Part shown: positions 1 through 9,283 of the stretch, piece after piece | Layout of the letters: the number at the start of each line of letters is the position of its first letter | Position numbering within the stretch: position 1 is the stretch's first letter | Position numbers and translations under genes: made by a program | Assembly (NCBI GenBank): GCA_963799925.1 | Contig: CAWCYZ010000004.1 | Coordinates: forward strand, 186,001-250,000 | Reading direction: 5' to 3' | Length of the DNA stretch: 64,000 bases | DNA from: DATBQN01 sp963799925 | GTDB lineage: Bacteria; Acidobacteriota; Thermoanaerobaculia; Multivoradales; UBA5704 | The notes under the pieces: model-generated | The model's database searches: none | Seen by the model: only the letters and a program-made list of their open reading frames with translations | What the model was told of the DNA's origin: nothing

Positions 1-150
1 CCCCGGGTCGACGTTGATGTAGGGATCGAACTTCATCAGCGTGACCGAGAAGCCCCGCGCCTCGAGGATCGCTCCCACCGAGGAGGCGGCGACGCCCTTG
101 CCGAGGGAGGAGACCACCCCGCCGGTGATGAAGATGAACTTGGTCGCCAT
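1..150 (-). CDS. pyrG: CTP synthase, N-terminal 50 residues (cut by window edge)
   Basis: CTP synthase makes CTP from UTP, ATP and glutamine in the cytosol. Only the first 50 codons are in the window. They contain the glycine-rich nucleotide loop typical of the family start (ITGGVVSSLGKGVAAS, residues 8-23) and the following KFDPYINVDPG. The ATG at 148-150 is preceded by a strong AAAGGAG ribosome binding site. It lies 43 bp downstream of kdsB on the same strand, the usual kdsB-pyrG neighbourhood in lipopolysaccharide-making bacteria, where CTP supply and CMP-Kdo synthesis are linked. Identity is very secure; the remainder lies outside the window. Confidence 0.95.
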   Translation of the reverse strand, partial: MATKFIFITGGVVSSLGKGVAASSVGAILEARGFSVTLMKFDPYINVDPG

Positions 151-193
151 CTGCTCGCTCTCCTTTGTCGTCGTCGGTCGTCGCTTGCCGTTC

Positions 194-1009
194 TTATCTG
201 CGCTCGGAGGCGATCAGGCGCTCGACGCGCGCCAGGTCCTCCGGGGTGTCGACGGAGGGCGAGCCGTGGCCGGCCGGCAGGACCCGGATGCGCACCCCGT
301 TCTCGAGCGCCCGCAGCTGCTCGAGCGATTCGCTGATCTCGAGGGGCGAGGGGGAGAGCGCCGCGAGCGCCAGGAGCGCCGGCCACTGATAGCCGTAGAT
401 CCCGAGGTGCTGCAGAGGCTCGGCGCCCCCCGGCTGCCGCCGATAGGGGATCGCGGCGCGGCTGAAGTAGAGGGCGTAACCGCCGCGGTCGAGGACCACC
501 TTGACGACGCCGGGATCGGCGAGCTCCTCAGGAGTGCGATCGGGCGGGAGGGGCGCCGCGAGGGTCACCATCGGGTCCTCGGGATGGTTGGCGAGGTGGG
601 CGGCGATGGCCGAGACCGCCGCGGGGTCGATCAGCGGCTCGTCGCCCTGGACGTTGATGACGGCCGCGGCCTCCCACCGGCGGGCGGCGAAGGCGACGCG
701 GTCGGTGCCGCTGGCGCAGGCGGACGGGGTCATCTCCCACTCGCCGCCGAACGCCTCGACGGCCTGGCCGATCCGCTCGTCGTCGGTCAGCACCACCACG
801 CGGCCGATGCCCTGGGCGGCGGCGACCCGCCGATAGACGTGCTCGATCATCGGCCGGCCGGCGAGCGGGGCGAGCGGCTTGCCCGGCAGGCGGGTCGAGG
901 CGTAGCGGGCGGGGATGGCGGCGACGATGCGGGCGCTCGTCGCGAGGCCCTCCGCGGGGCCGCTGCCCGCGGGCGCCGGCTCGGGGCTCACCGTCTCGTA
1001 GGGGTGCAC
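194..1009 (-). CDS. kdsB: 3-deoxy-manno-octulosonate cytidylyltransferase (CMP-Kdo synthetase)
   Basis: Activates Kdo with CTP to give CMP-Kdo for lipopolysaccharide inner-core assembly, in the cytosol. The 271-residue product has the family signature IPARYASTRLPGKPL near residue 35 and the QGDEPLIDP metal/nucleotide motif in the middle. The first ~25 residues are extra compared with most homologues. The GTG at 1007-1009 coincides with the predicted transcription start of a consensus promoter just upstream, so translation would be leaderless if this start is right; no better in-frame start was seen before the IPARY motif. Upstream of pyrG and co-directional. Its presence indicates a Gram-negative outer membrane with LPS. 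Confidence 0.92.
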   Translation of the reverse strand: MHPYETVSPEPAPAGSGPAEGLATSARIVAAIPARYASTRLPGKPLAPLAGRPMIEHVYRRVAAAQGIGRVVVLTDDERIGQAVEAFGGEWEMTPSACASGTDRVAFAARRWEAAAVINVQGDEPLIDPAAVSAIAAHLANHPEDPMVTLAAPLPPDRTPEELADPGVVKVVLDRGGYALYFSRAAIPYRRQPGGAEPLQHLGIYGYQWPALLALAALSPSPLEISESLEQLRALENGVRIRVLPAGHGSPSVDTPEDLARVERLIASERR

Positions 1010-1015
1010 GACCCA

Positions 1016-1044
1016 ATGTAAAGCAGGGGAGCGGGAGGTGTCAA
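1016..1044 (-). promoter_or_regulatory. Sigma-70-type promoter for kdsB
   Basis: Read on the minus strand: -35 TTGACA (1044-1039), a 17-bp spacer, then -10 TTACAT (1021-1016). The expected transcription start is within a base or so of the kdsB GTG, leaving no room for a ribosome binding site. The spacing and -35 are textbook; start site and leaderless use are inferred. Confidence 0.7.
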
Positions 1045-1117
1045 CCCGCGGCCGCCGATCTCCGCACGCGGCGCGCGCGGGATGCTAGATTCCCTCTCTA
1101 TCCCTTGGAGACGAACA

Positions 1118-2821
1118 TTGAAGACGAAGACGGTGCGCTGGCTCCTCCCCTCCCTCTCCCTGCTCGCGACGCTCGCCCTGCCCTCGCTCGCGGTGACCGT
1201 CGCGGGCGCCGCCGGCGCCGCGCCCATGGCGCCGGCGGCGGACGAGCGGGTCGACCTCGGCATGATGACCCGTATCCGCGGCGAGGGGCTCGAGCGCTCG
1301 CAGGTGATGGAGACGCTCTTCCACCTGACCGACGTCATCGGTCCCCGCCTGACCGGCTCGCCCGCCGTCCGCGAGGCCAACGAGTGGACGCGCGGGCAGC
1401 TCTCCCGCTGGGGGCTCGCCGGCGCCCACCTCGAGCCCTTCCCCTTCGGCCGCGGCTGGTCGTACCGCCATGCCTACGTCCGCCTGGTCGCCCCCCGCGA
1501 GGCGCCGCTCTTCGCCGTGCCGGAGGCGTGGACGCCCGGCACGCGGGGGCCGGTCCGCGGGCCGCTCCTGCGCGTCAAGCTCGAGTCGGAGAAGGACTTC
1601 GACCAGTACAAGGGCAAGCTCGCCGGCAAGATCCTCCTCCTCGACGACCCCTTCGAGGTCAAGGAGCCCGGCAAGGAGCCGGGGAGCGGCGAGTTCAAGC
1701 GCTACAGCGAGACCGAGCTCGGGGACCTCGCCGAGTACCAGGCGCCGGAGAGCCACGGCGACCGCCACGCCCGGGCGCTCAAGCGCCGCGAGCTGGCCCG
1801 GGCGCGGGCCCGTTTCCTCGCCGCCGAGAAGGCGCTCGCCACGATCGCCGTCTCGCCGCGGGAGAACGGCGTCGTCCGGGTGAGCTCGGGCGGCTCCTGG
1901 GAGCGCGGCGGCGAGACCGGCGTGCCGGGGCTGGTGATGGCGAGCGAGCCCTACGGCACCCTCTCGCGGCTGCTGGCCGACGGCCGCACGGTCGAGCTCG
2001 AGCTCGACGTCGACGCCGGCTTCCGCGACGACGCGGCGGTCGCCTACAACACGATCGCCGAGATCCCGGGCACCGACAGGAAGGACGAGCTGGTGATGGC
2101 CGGCGCCCATCTCGACTCCTGGCACGCCGGCACCGGCGCGACCGACAACGCCGCCGGCTGCGCCGTCGTCATGGAGGCGGCGCGCATCCTCGAAGCGGTC
2201 GGCGCCAAGCCGCGGCGGACCATCCGCGTCGCCCTGTGGACGGGCGAGGAGCAGGGGCTCCTCGGCTCGCGCCACTACGTCCAGGAGCACTTCGCGGCCC
2301 ATCCGGAGCCGGCCGACCCGGCCGAGAAGGCCCTCCCCGATTGGCTGCGGGAGGACACCTGGCCGCTCGCGCTCCACCCGGAGCACCGTCAGCTCGCCGC
2401 CTACTTCAACGTCGACAACGGCAGCGGCAAGATCCGCGGCATCTATGCCCAGGGGAACGCCGCGGCGGCGCCGATCTTCGCCGCCTGGCTCGCGCCGCTC
2501 CACGACCTGGGGGCGGACACGGTGACGCTGCGCGACACCGGCTCGACCGACCACGTCCCCTTCGACCGCGTCGGGCTGCCGGGGTTCCAGTTCATCCAGG
2601 ACGAGCTCGACTACCTGAACCGCACCCATCACACCAACCTCGACGTCTACGACCGGGCGCGCGGCAAGGACCTGGAGCAGGCCGCCGTGGTGCTCGCCGC
2701 CTTCCTCTACGACGCCGCCACGCGCCCCGAGCCGCTGCCGAGGAAGCCGCTCCCCACCTCGTCGCCGCGGCGGAAGAAGGACGGCGAGAAGGAGCCGGCG
2801 GCCGCGGCGCCCACACCCTGA
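1118..2821 (+). CDS. Exported M28-family metallopeptidase with PA domain
   Basis: A secreted zinc aminopeptidase/carboxypeptidase-like enzyme. From the TTG at 1118 (preceded by TTGGAG) the 567-residue product begins with a basic, then hydrophobic signal peptide ending near AAGAAPMA. A protease-associated insert follows (about residues 130-310). The M28 core then shows the metal ligands in GAHLDSWHAGTGATDN, the catalytic/ligand pair in WTGEEQGLLGS, DNGSG, and the late histidine in STDHVPFDRVG. A longer ORF can be opened at 1082, but that start overlaps a TGCTAGATT promoter element at 1083-1091, so 1118 is preferred. Divergent from kdsB and convergent with aceA. The C-terminal tail is lysine- and alanine-rich and low complexity. 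Substrate unknown. Confidence 0.88.
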   Translation: MKTKTVRWLLPSLSLLATLALPSLAVTVAGAAGAAPMAPAADERVDLGMMTRIRGEGLERSQVMETLFHLTDVIGPRLTGSPAVREANEWTRGQLSRWGLAGAHLEPFPFGRGWSYRHAYVRLVAPREAPLFAVPEAWTPGTRGPVRGPLLRVKLESEKDFDQYKGKLAGKILLLDDPFEVKEPGKEPGSGEFKRYSETELGDLAEYQAPESHGDRHARALKRRELARARARFLAAEKALATIAVSPRENGVVRVSSGGSWERGGETGVPGLVMASEPYGTLSRLLADGRTVELELDVDAGFRDDAAVAYNTIAEIPGTDRKDELVMAGAHLDSWHAGTGATDNAAGCAVVMEAARILEAVGAKPRRTIRVALWTGEEQGLLGSRHYVQEHFAAHPEPADPAEKALPDWLREDTWPLALHPEHRQLAAYFNVDNGSGKIRGIYAQGNAAAAPIFAAWLAPLHDLGADTVTLRDTGSTDHVPFDRVGLPGFQFIQDELDYLNRTHHTNLDVYDRARGKDLEQAAVVLAAFLYDAATRPEPLPRKPLPTSSPRRKKDGEKEPAAAAPTP

Positions 2822-2845
2822 GGGCCGCGACCGCCGCCGGCTCGC

Positions 2846-4141
<1,296 letters not shown>

Positions 4142-4160
4142 GGTCGTCCTCCAAGGGATT

Positions 4161-4214
4161 TGCAGGGCAGAATCGCCCTGCATAGCGAAATTTCGCTGAC
4201 GCAAGAACTTTGCC
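4161..4214. promoter_or_regulatory. Operator region between aceA and its putative regulator
   Basis: Three elements are visible. A hairpin-forming inverted repeat (TGCAGGGC at 4161-4168 and GCCCTGCA at 4175-4182) lies in the aceA leader. A perfect 14-bp palindrome AGCGAAATTTCGCT is at 4184-4197. AAGAACTTTGCCA is at 4202-4214 and resembles the RamB box of Corynebacterium (remembered as roughly ARAACTTTGCAAA). The palindrome sits where it could control both divergent promoters. Assignment to the neighbouring regulator is inference. Confidence 0.6.
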
Positions 4215-4219
4215 ATCTC

Positions 4220-4228
4220 TGCTAGAGT
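4220..4228 (+). promoter_or_regulatory. Extended -10 element of the ramB-like regulator
   Basis: TGC-TAGAGT (4220-4228) fits an extended -10. It would start transcription near 4235, only about 5 nt before the ATG at 4240. The same TGCTAGA element precedes the M28 gene, the gene at 5889 and tRNA-Phe, supporting it as a real promoter motif here. No good -35 is seen. Confidence 0.55.
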
Positions 4229-4239
4229 TCGCTCCCGCC

Positions 4240-5853
4240 ATGAGCGATCCCCAGCCCCCGACCCGCCGCCTGACCGGCGAGGATCTGCGCTTCATCCTCG
4301 GCCTGAAGCTCAAGAGCCTGCGGCAGGCGAGGGGGAGGACCCTCTCCGATCTGGCGCAGGGCTCCGGGCTCTCGATCTCCTATCTGAGCGAGATCGAGAA
4401 GGGGAGGAAGTACCCGAAACCCGAGAAGCTGATCGACATCGCCCATGCCCTGGGGGTCTCCTTCGAGGATCTGGTCTCGCCGCAGGTCGACGAGGAGCTC
4501 GATCCGGTCAAGGCCGTCTTCAGCTCCGATTTCCTGCAGGGCTTTCCGTTCGAGCTCTTCGGGGTGCAGCCGGAGGACCTCTTCGGCCTCGCCACCGACC
4601 ACCCGGAGCGCGCGGCGGCGCTCATCCGGGCGCTCCTCGACATCGGGCGGACCTATGACGTCCAGGTCGAGCAGTTCCTGCTCGCCGCCCTGCGCTCCTA
4701 CCAGCAGATGAACGCCAACCACTTCGGCGAGCTGGAGGAGGCGGCGATCCGCTTCCGCGCCGAGCGCGGCTGGACGGGGAACGAGGCGCTGGAGCCGGGG
4801 GCGCTGCGCGCCGTGCTCGAGAAGGAGTTCGGCTACCGCATCGACCTCGACACCCTGCCCGCCCATCCCGACCTCGCCGGGTTGCGCTCCGTCTACCTGG
4901 CCGGCGACCCGCCGCGGCTGTTGGTCAACGGCCGCCTGATGCCCTCGCAGCAGCGCTTCGTCCTCGGGCGCGAGATCGGCTACCGCTACCTCGGCATCAC
5001 CCGCCGGGCGGTCACCTCGTCATGGATCCGTGTCGAGTCCTTCGACCAGGTGCTCAACAACTTCTCGGCCTCCTACTTCGCCGGCGCCCTGCTGATCGAC
5101 CGCGACCGCCTGGTCGCCGACCTCGCCGGGCTCTTCGCCGAGCCGCGCTTCCGCGGCGAGGCGATCGTCGACTGCATGCGCCGTTACGACGCGACGCCGG
5201 AGACCTTCTTCCACCGCCTGACCGAGCTCCTGCCGCGCTTCTTCGGCCTCGCCGAGCTGTTCTTCCTGCGCTTCAGCGAGGACGCGGCGTCGGGCCGGGT
5301 CCATCTCACCAAGTCCCTCAACATCTCCCGCGTGCCGGTGCCGCACGGGGTGGGCCTCCACGAGACCTACTGCCGGCGCTGGCCGGCCCTCCAGCTCCTC
5401 GCCCGCATGGCGGGCGAGATCTATCGGCTGGGGGATCCCGCCTCGCCGGCGGCGGCGAAGCGGCAGGGGGGAGCGGGTCCGCGGCGGGGCCGGCCGCGGT
5501 CGTCCAGATCGCTCCGCCCGCCGCTGGTGGCCGCCCAGCGCTCCCGCTTTCTCGACGCCGAGGCCGAGTTCTTCGACCTCGCCATGGCGCGGCCGCTGGC
5601 CCTCGCGACCGGCGCCGGCTCGAGCGTCGCCCTCGGCCTGCGCATCGACGATCGCTTCCGGCGGACGGTCCGCTTCTGGGACGACCCGGCGGTGCCGCGG
5701 GTGGTGGTCAACCTGACCTGCGAGCGCTGCCCGCTGACCGAGAGCGAATGCGCCGAGCGCGCCGCGCCGCCGATCGTCTACCGCGAGCTCGCCGCCCAGG
5801 CGCGCAAAGAGCAGGCCCTGGCCGAGCTCCTCGCCGCGGCTCGCCAGGGCTAG
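4240..5853 (+). CDS. RamB/ScfR-type transcriptional regulator of acetate/glyoxylate metabolism
   Basis: A 537-residue member of the long XRE regulators that control glyoxylate or short-chain-fatty-acid genes (Corynebacterium RamB, related ScfR). Residues about 18-80 form a Cro/CI helix-turn-helix (TLSDLAQGSGLSISYLSEI) followed by a long linker. The central segment resembles an IrrE/ImmA (DUF955) fold, but its zinc motif is degenerate (GREIGYRYLG instead of HExxH), as expected of a sensor rather than a protease. The C-terminal DUF2083-like part carries a cysteine cluster (LTCERCPLTESEC). A basic, low-complexity insert (about residues 410-430) interrupts it. The ATG at 4240 is chosen because the promoter lies at 4220-4228. 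Divergent position to aceA supports the role; the ligand is unknown. Confidence 0.82.
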   Translation: MSDPQPPTRRLTGEDLRFILGLKLKSLRQARGRTLSDLAQGSGLSISYLSEIEKGRKYPKPEKLIDIAHALGVSFEDLVSPQVDEELDPVKAVFSSDFLQGFPFELFGVQPEDLFGLATDHPERAAALIRALLDIGRTYDVQVEQFLLAALRSYQQMNANHFGELEEAAIRFRAERGWTGNEALEPGALRAVLEKEFGYRIDLDTLPAHPDLAGLRSVYLAGDPPRLLVNGRLMPSQQRFVLGREIGYRYLGITRRAVTSSWIRVESFDQVLNNFSASYFAGALLIDRDRLVADLAGLFAEPRFRGEAIVDCMRRYDATPETFFHRLTELLPRFFGLAELFFLRFSEDAASGRVHLTKSLNISRVPVPHGVGLHETYCRRWPALQLLARMAGEIYRLGDPASPAAAKRQGGAGPRRGRPRSSRSLRPPLVAAQRSRFLDAEAEFFDLAMARPLALATGAGSSVALGLRIDDRFRRTVRFWDDPAVPRVVVNLTCERCPLTESECAERAAPPIVYRELAAQARKEQALAELLAAARQG

Positions 5854-5873
5854 CTTCGGGCTCGCCGGGGCGG

Positions 5874-5882
5874 TGCTAGATT
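5874..5882 (+). promoter_or_regulatory. Extended -10 element at the GTG start of the next gene
   Basis: TGC-TAGATT (5874-5882) lies 6 nt before a GTG at 5889. The predicted transcription start therefore coincides with the start codon, leaving no leader and no ribosome binding site. It is one of four near-identical elements in the window; no clear -35 was found. Confidence 0.5.
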
Positions 5883-5888
5883 GCCGCC

Positions 5889-7055
5889 GTGCCTCGACCG
5901 CTCTCCGGACCCTCGGGCCGCCGCGCGCGCGCCACCCTGGCGGTCTTCCTCGCCGCGCTGGCCGTCGCCTTGGGGATGCGGGCGCTGCGCTCGCGCCGCG
6001 CTCTCTCCGCCTCGCCGACCGGTGCCGCCGAGTGGATCTGGGCGCCGCTCGGCCGCACGGTCGAGCCGCTCGCCTTCTACGCCGCGCGCGACTTCGACCT
6101 CGCGGCGCCGCCCCCCTCGGCGCGGCTCGTCGCCGCGGCGGACGAGGAGTACGTCCTCTACCTGAACGGCAGGCGGGTGGGGTCGGGGGGCGCGGCAGCC
6201 GGCGCGCGCCCGACCCTCGACGCCTATGAGGTCGCGCCGCTGCTCCGCCGCGGGGGCAACCGCTGGGTCGCCGAGCTCCGCAGCGGCCGCGGCGCGGGCG
6301 GCTTCCTGGCGCGCCTGACGGACGGCGCCGGCAACACCCTCGCGGCGACGGACGCCGGCTGGCGGATCGTCCGCCGCTACCGTCCCGGCCTGGTGCGCGG
6401 CTGGCTGCCACTCGCCGGCCCGGCGGCGACCGAGCGAGAGGCCGCGGCGACCTGGTCGCGCCCGCCGGCCGGGCGCTGGGGCATGCCGGCGGCGGCGCCG
6501 CCGCGCCCCCTCTTCGCCGGCGGCCGCCTGCCGGTGGCGGTCGACCGGGCGGCGACGGTCGCAACGCTCGCCCGTGGCATCGTCCGCCTCGACCTCGGGC
6601 GCGAGATCGAGGGGTACCTCGCGCTCGAGGTGGCGCCGCGCGCCAGGCGCCAAGTGGGCTTGATCTACCTCGATCGCGGGACCGGGACCTTCGGATCGGC
6701 CGGATCGGCCGGACCGGCCGGACCGGCCGGATCGGTCGCATCGTTCGGTCGGATCGAGCCGGGAGCGCCATCCCTGCCGGTGATCGTCGCCCCCGGGGCG
6801 CCGGTCTGGTTGGACGTCCGGCCGCGCCGCCTCCGCTCGCTCGCCATCGCCGGCGATCTCGAGGTGACCGGGGCGCGAGTCTATCCGGCGGCGGCGCCGC
6901 CGACGGCGGTCCCGCGGGCTGGCCAGATTTCGGCCGAGCTGCCGGGACAGGGTCTGCTGGGGCTCTCGCCGCCGCCGCTACGTACGCCGGTGGAGGACGA
7001 AGTCTGGCGCGAACTCGAGCGCCTCGCGGGCGTCGCCGGGCGGGAACACCTCTAG
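5889..7055 (+). CDS. Membrane-anchored protein with alpha-L-rhamnosidase N-terminal-like domain
   Basis: The product has 388 residues. A basic N-terminus and one hydrophobic helix (about 14-33) suggest an inner-membrane anchor or uncleaved signal. Residues about 45-150 read like the carbohydrate-binding jelly roll found at the front of alpha-L-rhamnosidases (EWIWAP, FYAARDFDL, ADEEYVLYLNGRRVGSG). No (alpha/alpha)6 catalytic domain follows, so enzymatic activity is doubtful and sugar binding is more likely. Near residue 275 a glycine/proline/alanine tract arises from a 9-bp tandem repeat. The gene probably starts leaderless at GTG 5889. Its last 78 bp overlap the convergent polyprenyl synthase gene. 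Function not established. Confidence 0.6.
   Translation: MPRPLSGPSGRRARATLAVFLAALAVALGMRALRSRRALSASPTGAAEWIWAPLGRTVEPLAFYAARDFDLAAPPPSARLVAAADEEYVLYLNGRRVGSGGAAAGARPTLDAYEVAPLLRRGGNRWVAELRSGRGAGGFLARLTDGAGNTLAATDAGWRIVRRYRPGLVRGWLPLAGPAATEREAAATWSRPPAGRWGMPAAAPPRPLFAGGRLPVAVDRAATVATLARGIVRLDLGREIEGYLALEVAPRARRQVGLIYLDRGTGTFGSAGSAGPAGPAGSVASFGRIEPGAPSLPVIVAPGAPVWLDVRPRRLRSLAIAGDLEVTGARVYPAAAPPTAVPRAGQISAELPGQGLLGLSPPPLRTPVEDEVWRELERLAGVAGREHL
6693..6746 (+). repeat. 9-bp tandem repeat inside the sugar-binding-like gene
   Basis: About six copies of a 9-bp unit, GGATCGGCC with C/T variants, run in tandem and in frame, encoding a collagen-like Gly-Ser/Pro-Ala tract. Copy number is a multiple of whole codons, so slippage would change tract length without breaking the frame. 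Confidence 0.75.
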
Positions 7056-7991
7056 CTCCCGCTTCGCCTGGGCGGCGTAGGTCTCGGCGAGCGCCGAGAC
7101 CTCCTCGATCGTCCCCTCGGCGCGCACCAGGTCGAGGATCTCCTCCGGCGCGACGCGGGCGAAGCCGCGGTCGGCGAGCACCGTCTCGACGAGCCGCCGC
7201 CGCGCCGCGTCGACCCGCGGCAGGAGGAGGATCAAGGGGAGGGTGAGCTTGCCCTCCTTGAGGTCGGAGAGCACAGGCTTGCCGAGCTCGGCCTCGCGGG
7301 CGGTGAAGTCGAGGAGGTCGTCGACGAGCTGGAAGCAGGTGCCGAGGGCGCGGCCGTAGCGCTGGAGCACCAGGCCCGCCTCGGGGCGCTGCGCGGGGAT
7401 GAGGGCGGGGATCGAGCAGGCCGCGGCGAAGAGGTGGGCGGTCTTGCGGTCGATGATCTCGAAGTACTCCTCGACCGCGAGGTCCGGCGCCCCCAGGCGC
7501 TCGTAGGCGAGGAGCTCCCCCTCCGTCATCCGCAGCGTCGCCGAGCACAGGCGCTGCACCACCTCGAGCTGGCCGTGGGAGAGGGCCATCTGCATCGCCG
7601 TGGTGTAGATCCAGTCCCCCAAGAGCACCGTCAGGTTGTTGCCCCAGAGGTGGTTGAGCGTCGCCTGCCCGCGGCGCAGGCGGGCGTGGTCGATGATGTC
7701 GTCGTGGATCAGCGTCGCCGTGTGGATGAACTCGACCACCGCGGCGTAGGTCACCTCCTCGTCGCCGTCGTGGCCGAGGAGGCGCGCGGCGAGGAGGAGG
7801 AGGGCCGGGCGCACGCGCTTGCCGCCCCCCTGCGCGATATAGACGCCCGCCTTGTGGATGAACGGCACGTCGGAGTCGAGGTGGCGCCGGAAGACCGCCT
7901 CCGTCCGGGCGAGCTTGTCGGCGACCAGGTCGAGGAAGCGGCCCGGGGCGAGGGGGGGAGCCGGGACGACGGTGCGCGGGTCGGGGACCAA
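6978..7991 (-). CDS. Polyprenyl diphosphate synthase (trans-isoprenyl chain elongation)
   Basis: Adds isopentenyl units to an allylic diphosphate to make the long chain used for quinones or lipid carriers; cytosolic, Mg-dependent. The 337-residue product shows both aspartate-rich motifs: first DDIID in LIHDDIIDHARLRRG, second DDLLD in LVDDLLDFTA. GGGKRVRP (substrate binding) lies near residue 50. This matches IspB/octaprenyl synthase-like enzymes in length and motif order. The upstream gene ends at 8021, so the TTG at 7989-7991 is the likely start; no strong ribosome binding site is visible. Third gene of a minus-strand run yajQ - secreted protein - this gene. The 3' end overlaps the convergent gene by 78 bp. 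Chain length cannot be told from sequence. Confidence 0.9.
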   Translation of the reverse strand: MVPDPRTVVPAPPLAPGRFLDLVADKLARTEAVFRRHLDSDVPFIHKAGVYIAQGGGKRVRPALLLLAARLLGHDGDEEVTYAAVVEFIHTATLIHDDIIDHARLRRGQATLNHLWGNNLTVLLGDWIYTTAMQMALSHGQLEVVQRLCSATLRMTEGELLAYERLGAPDLAVEEYFEIIDRKTAHLFAAACSIPALIPAQRPEAGLVLQRYGRALGTCFQLVDDLLDFTAREAELGKPVLSDLKEGKLTLPLILLLPRVDAARRRLVETVLADRGFARVAPEEILDLVRAEGTIEEVSALAETYAAQAKRELEVFPPGDAREALEFAPDFVLHRRT

Positions 7992-8020
7992 GGTCGAGTC
8001 TCGGGGTGGTCTCGGTGGTC

Positions 8021-8722
8021 TCAGAAGGGCTTGATGGGGTCGAAGGGGACGACCTGGGCGAGCTTCCCGCTCTCGAAGCGGTAGGCCTTGCCGCTCGCGA
8101 AATACCACCAGGAGACCTCGTCGTGATCCGGGTAACGGACGCTCTTGACCTCGTCGGGATGGCCCATCTCGGCATAGACGCGGCGCTCGTCGTCGCTCGC
8201 CAGGGTGGCCGCGAAGCGGCGCACCTTCTCGACGTAGGCGGCGTTCTGGACGGTGAACGGGAGGTCGACCGCGGCGCCCGCGGCGCCCGTCAGCCGGTCG
8301 GAGACGTCCTCGCTCGCGAGCGGCTCGACCCGGTCGCCATGGGCGCCTTGGCCGCCGCCGGCGCCATGGAGGGGGATGCCGAGCGCCAGCTCGAAGTGGT
8401 TGTAGTGCTCGTCCCAGGGCCAATCGAGGGCGTAGCGGCCACGGTTGTCGGTCGTCGTCGAGACCGTCCGCGCGCTGGCCTCGGCGCTCTGCATCCGGCG
8501 CAGGCTGAAGTAGCTGCGCGAGGCGGTCAGGGTGACGGCGAGGCCGGCCATCGGGCGGCCCTGGGGGTCGGCGACCGCGCCGCGCAGGTGCACCGTCTCG
8601 CCGTTGGACAGGGCGGCCGACGGGCCGGCGGCGAGGGCCAGCAGCACGGCCGCCAGGACGCCGAGGAGGACGCCGGCGCGCGGCGCGCGGTCGTGGCGGG
8701 CGCTCAGGGCTGGGGCCTTCAC
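8021..8722 (-). CDS. Exported protein with carboxypeptidase-regulatory-like region
   Basis: A 233-residue protein with a signal peptide (hydrophobic stretch about 17-36, ending GPSAALS). Residues about 40-110 form a beta-rich segment (GAVADPQGRPMAGLAVTL) like carboxypeptidase regulatory domains. A C-terminal region (about 160-233) with EMGHPDEVKSVRYPDHDE may be a small folded domain, as in proteins that report structural integrity at the surface. The start is a GTG overlapping the yajQ stop as GTGA, so translation is probably coupled. No enzymatic motif is visible. Function unknown; localisation to the cell envelope is well supported by the signal peptide. Confidence 0.65.
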   Translation of the reverse strand: MKAPALSARHDRAPRAGVLLGVLAAVLLALAAGPSAALSNGETVHLRGAVADPQGRPMAGLAVTLTASRSYFSLRRMQSAEASARTVSTTTDNRGRYALDWPWDEHYNHFELALGIPLHGAGGGQGAHGDRVEPLASEDVSDRLTGAAGAAVDLPFTVQNAAYVEKVRRFAATLASDDERRVYAEMGHPDEVKSVRYPDHDEVSWWYFASGKAYRFESGKLAQVVPFDPIKPF

Positions 8723-9216
8723 GTCGAGCGGTAGTTGGTGAAGGTGAGCGGCAGGTCGAGGTCGAGCTGCTTCAACACCGCGATGACCGTCTGCAGGTCG
8801 TCGCGGTTCTTGCCCGAGACGCGCACGGTGTCCCCCTGGATCGCCGCCTGCACCTTGAGCTTCTTCGCCTTGATCTCGGCGACGATCTTCTTGGCGGCCT
8901 CGATCGGGATCCCCTGCTGCAGGGTGATCCGCTGGCGCGCCCGGCCGCCGCTCGCCGGCTCGACCTTGCCGTAGCGCAGCGACTTCAGGTTGACGTTGCG
9001 CTTCACCAGCTTCCCCTTGAGCACCTCGAGCGCCTGGCCGAGCGAGAACTCGTCGGCGGCGCCGGCGACGATCTCCTCGCCCTCGAGCTCGAGCTCCGCC
9101 GCCGCCTTCTTCAGGTCATAGCGGTTGACGATCTCCTTGGCGGCCTGGGAGACGGCGTTGCGGACCTCTTGGAGGTCGACGGTCGAAACGATGTCGAAGG
9201 AGTTCTCGTTGGCCAT
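8719..9216 (-). CDS. yajQ: YajQ family (UPF0234) nucleotide-binding protein
   Basis: A 165-residue cytosolic protein of the YajQ family, which binds nucleotides; some members bind cyclic di-GMP. The start NSFDIVSTVDLQEVRNAV, the central NRYDLK and the C-terminal DLDLPLTFTNYR are family hallmarks, and the length is normal. The ATG at 9214-9216 follows a short leader. First gene of a run with an exported protein (4-bp GTGA overlap) and a polyprenyl synthase. The physiological role in this organism is not evident from context. Confidence 0.93.
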   Translation of the reverse strand: MANENSFDIVSTVDLQEVRNAVSQAAKEIVNRYDLKKAAAELELEGEEIVAGAADEFSLGQALEVLKGKLVKRNVNLKSLRYGKVEPASGGRARQRITLQQGIPIEAAKKIVAEIKAKKLKVQAAIQGDTVRVSGKNRDDLQTVIAVLKQLDLDLPLTFTNYRST

Positions 9217-9283
9217 GGGGTCTCGCGCGCGGGGCCATTATACGGAAAGGGCCGCCGCCGCCCCCAATCGCGCGCGGTCCGGC

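Noticed and set aside
5020..8175. 1051-residue open frame on the minus strand
   Set aside because: Runs antisense through the RamB-like gene and in the wrong frame through the polyprenyl synthase; composition is low-complexity Arg/Pro.
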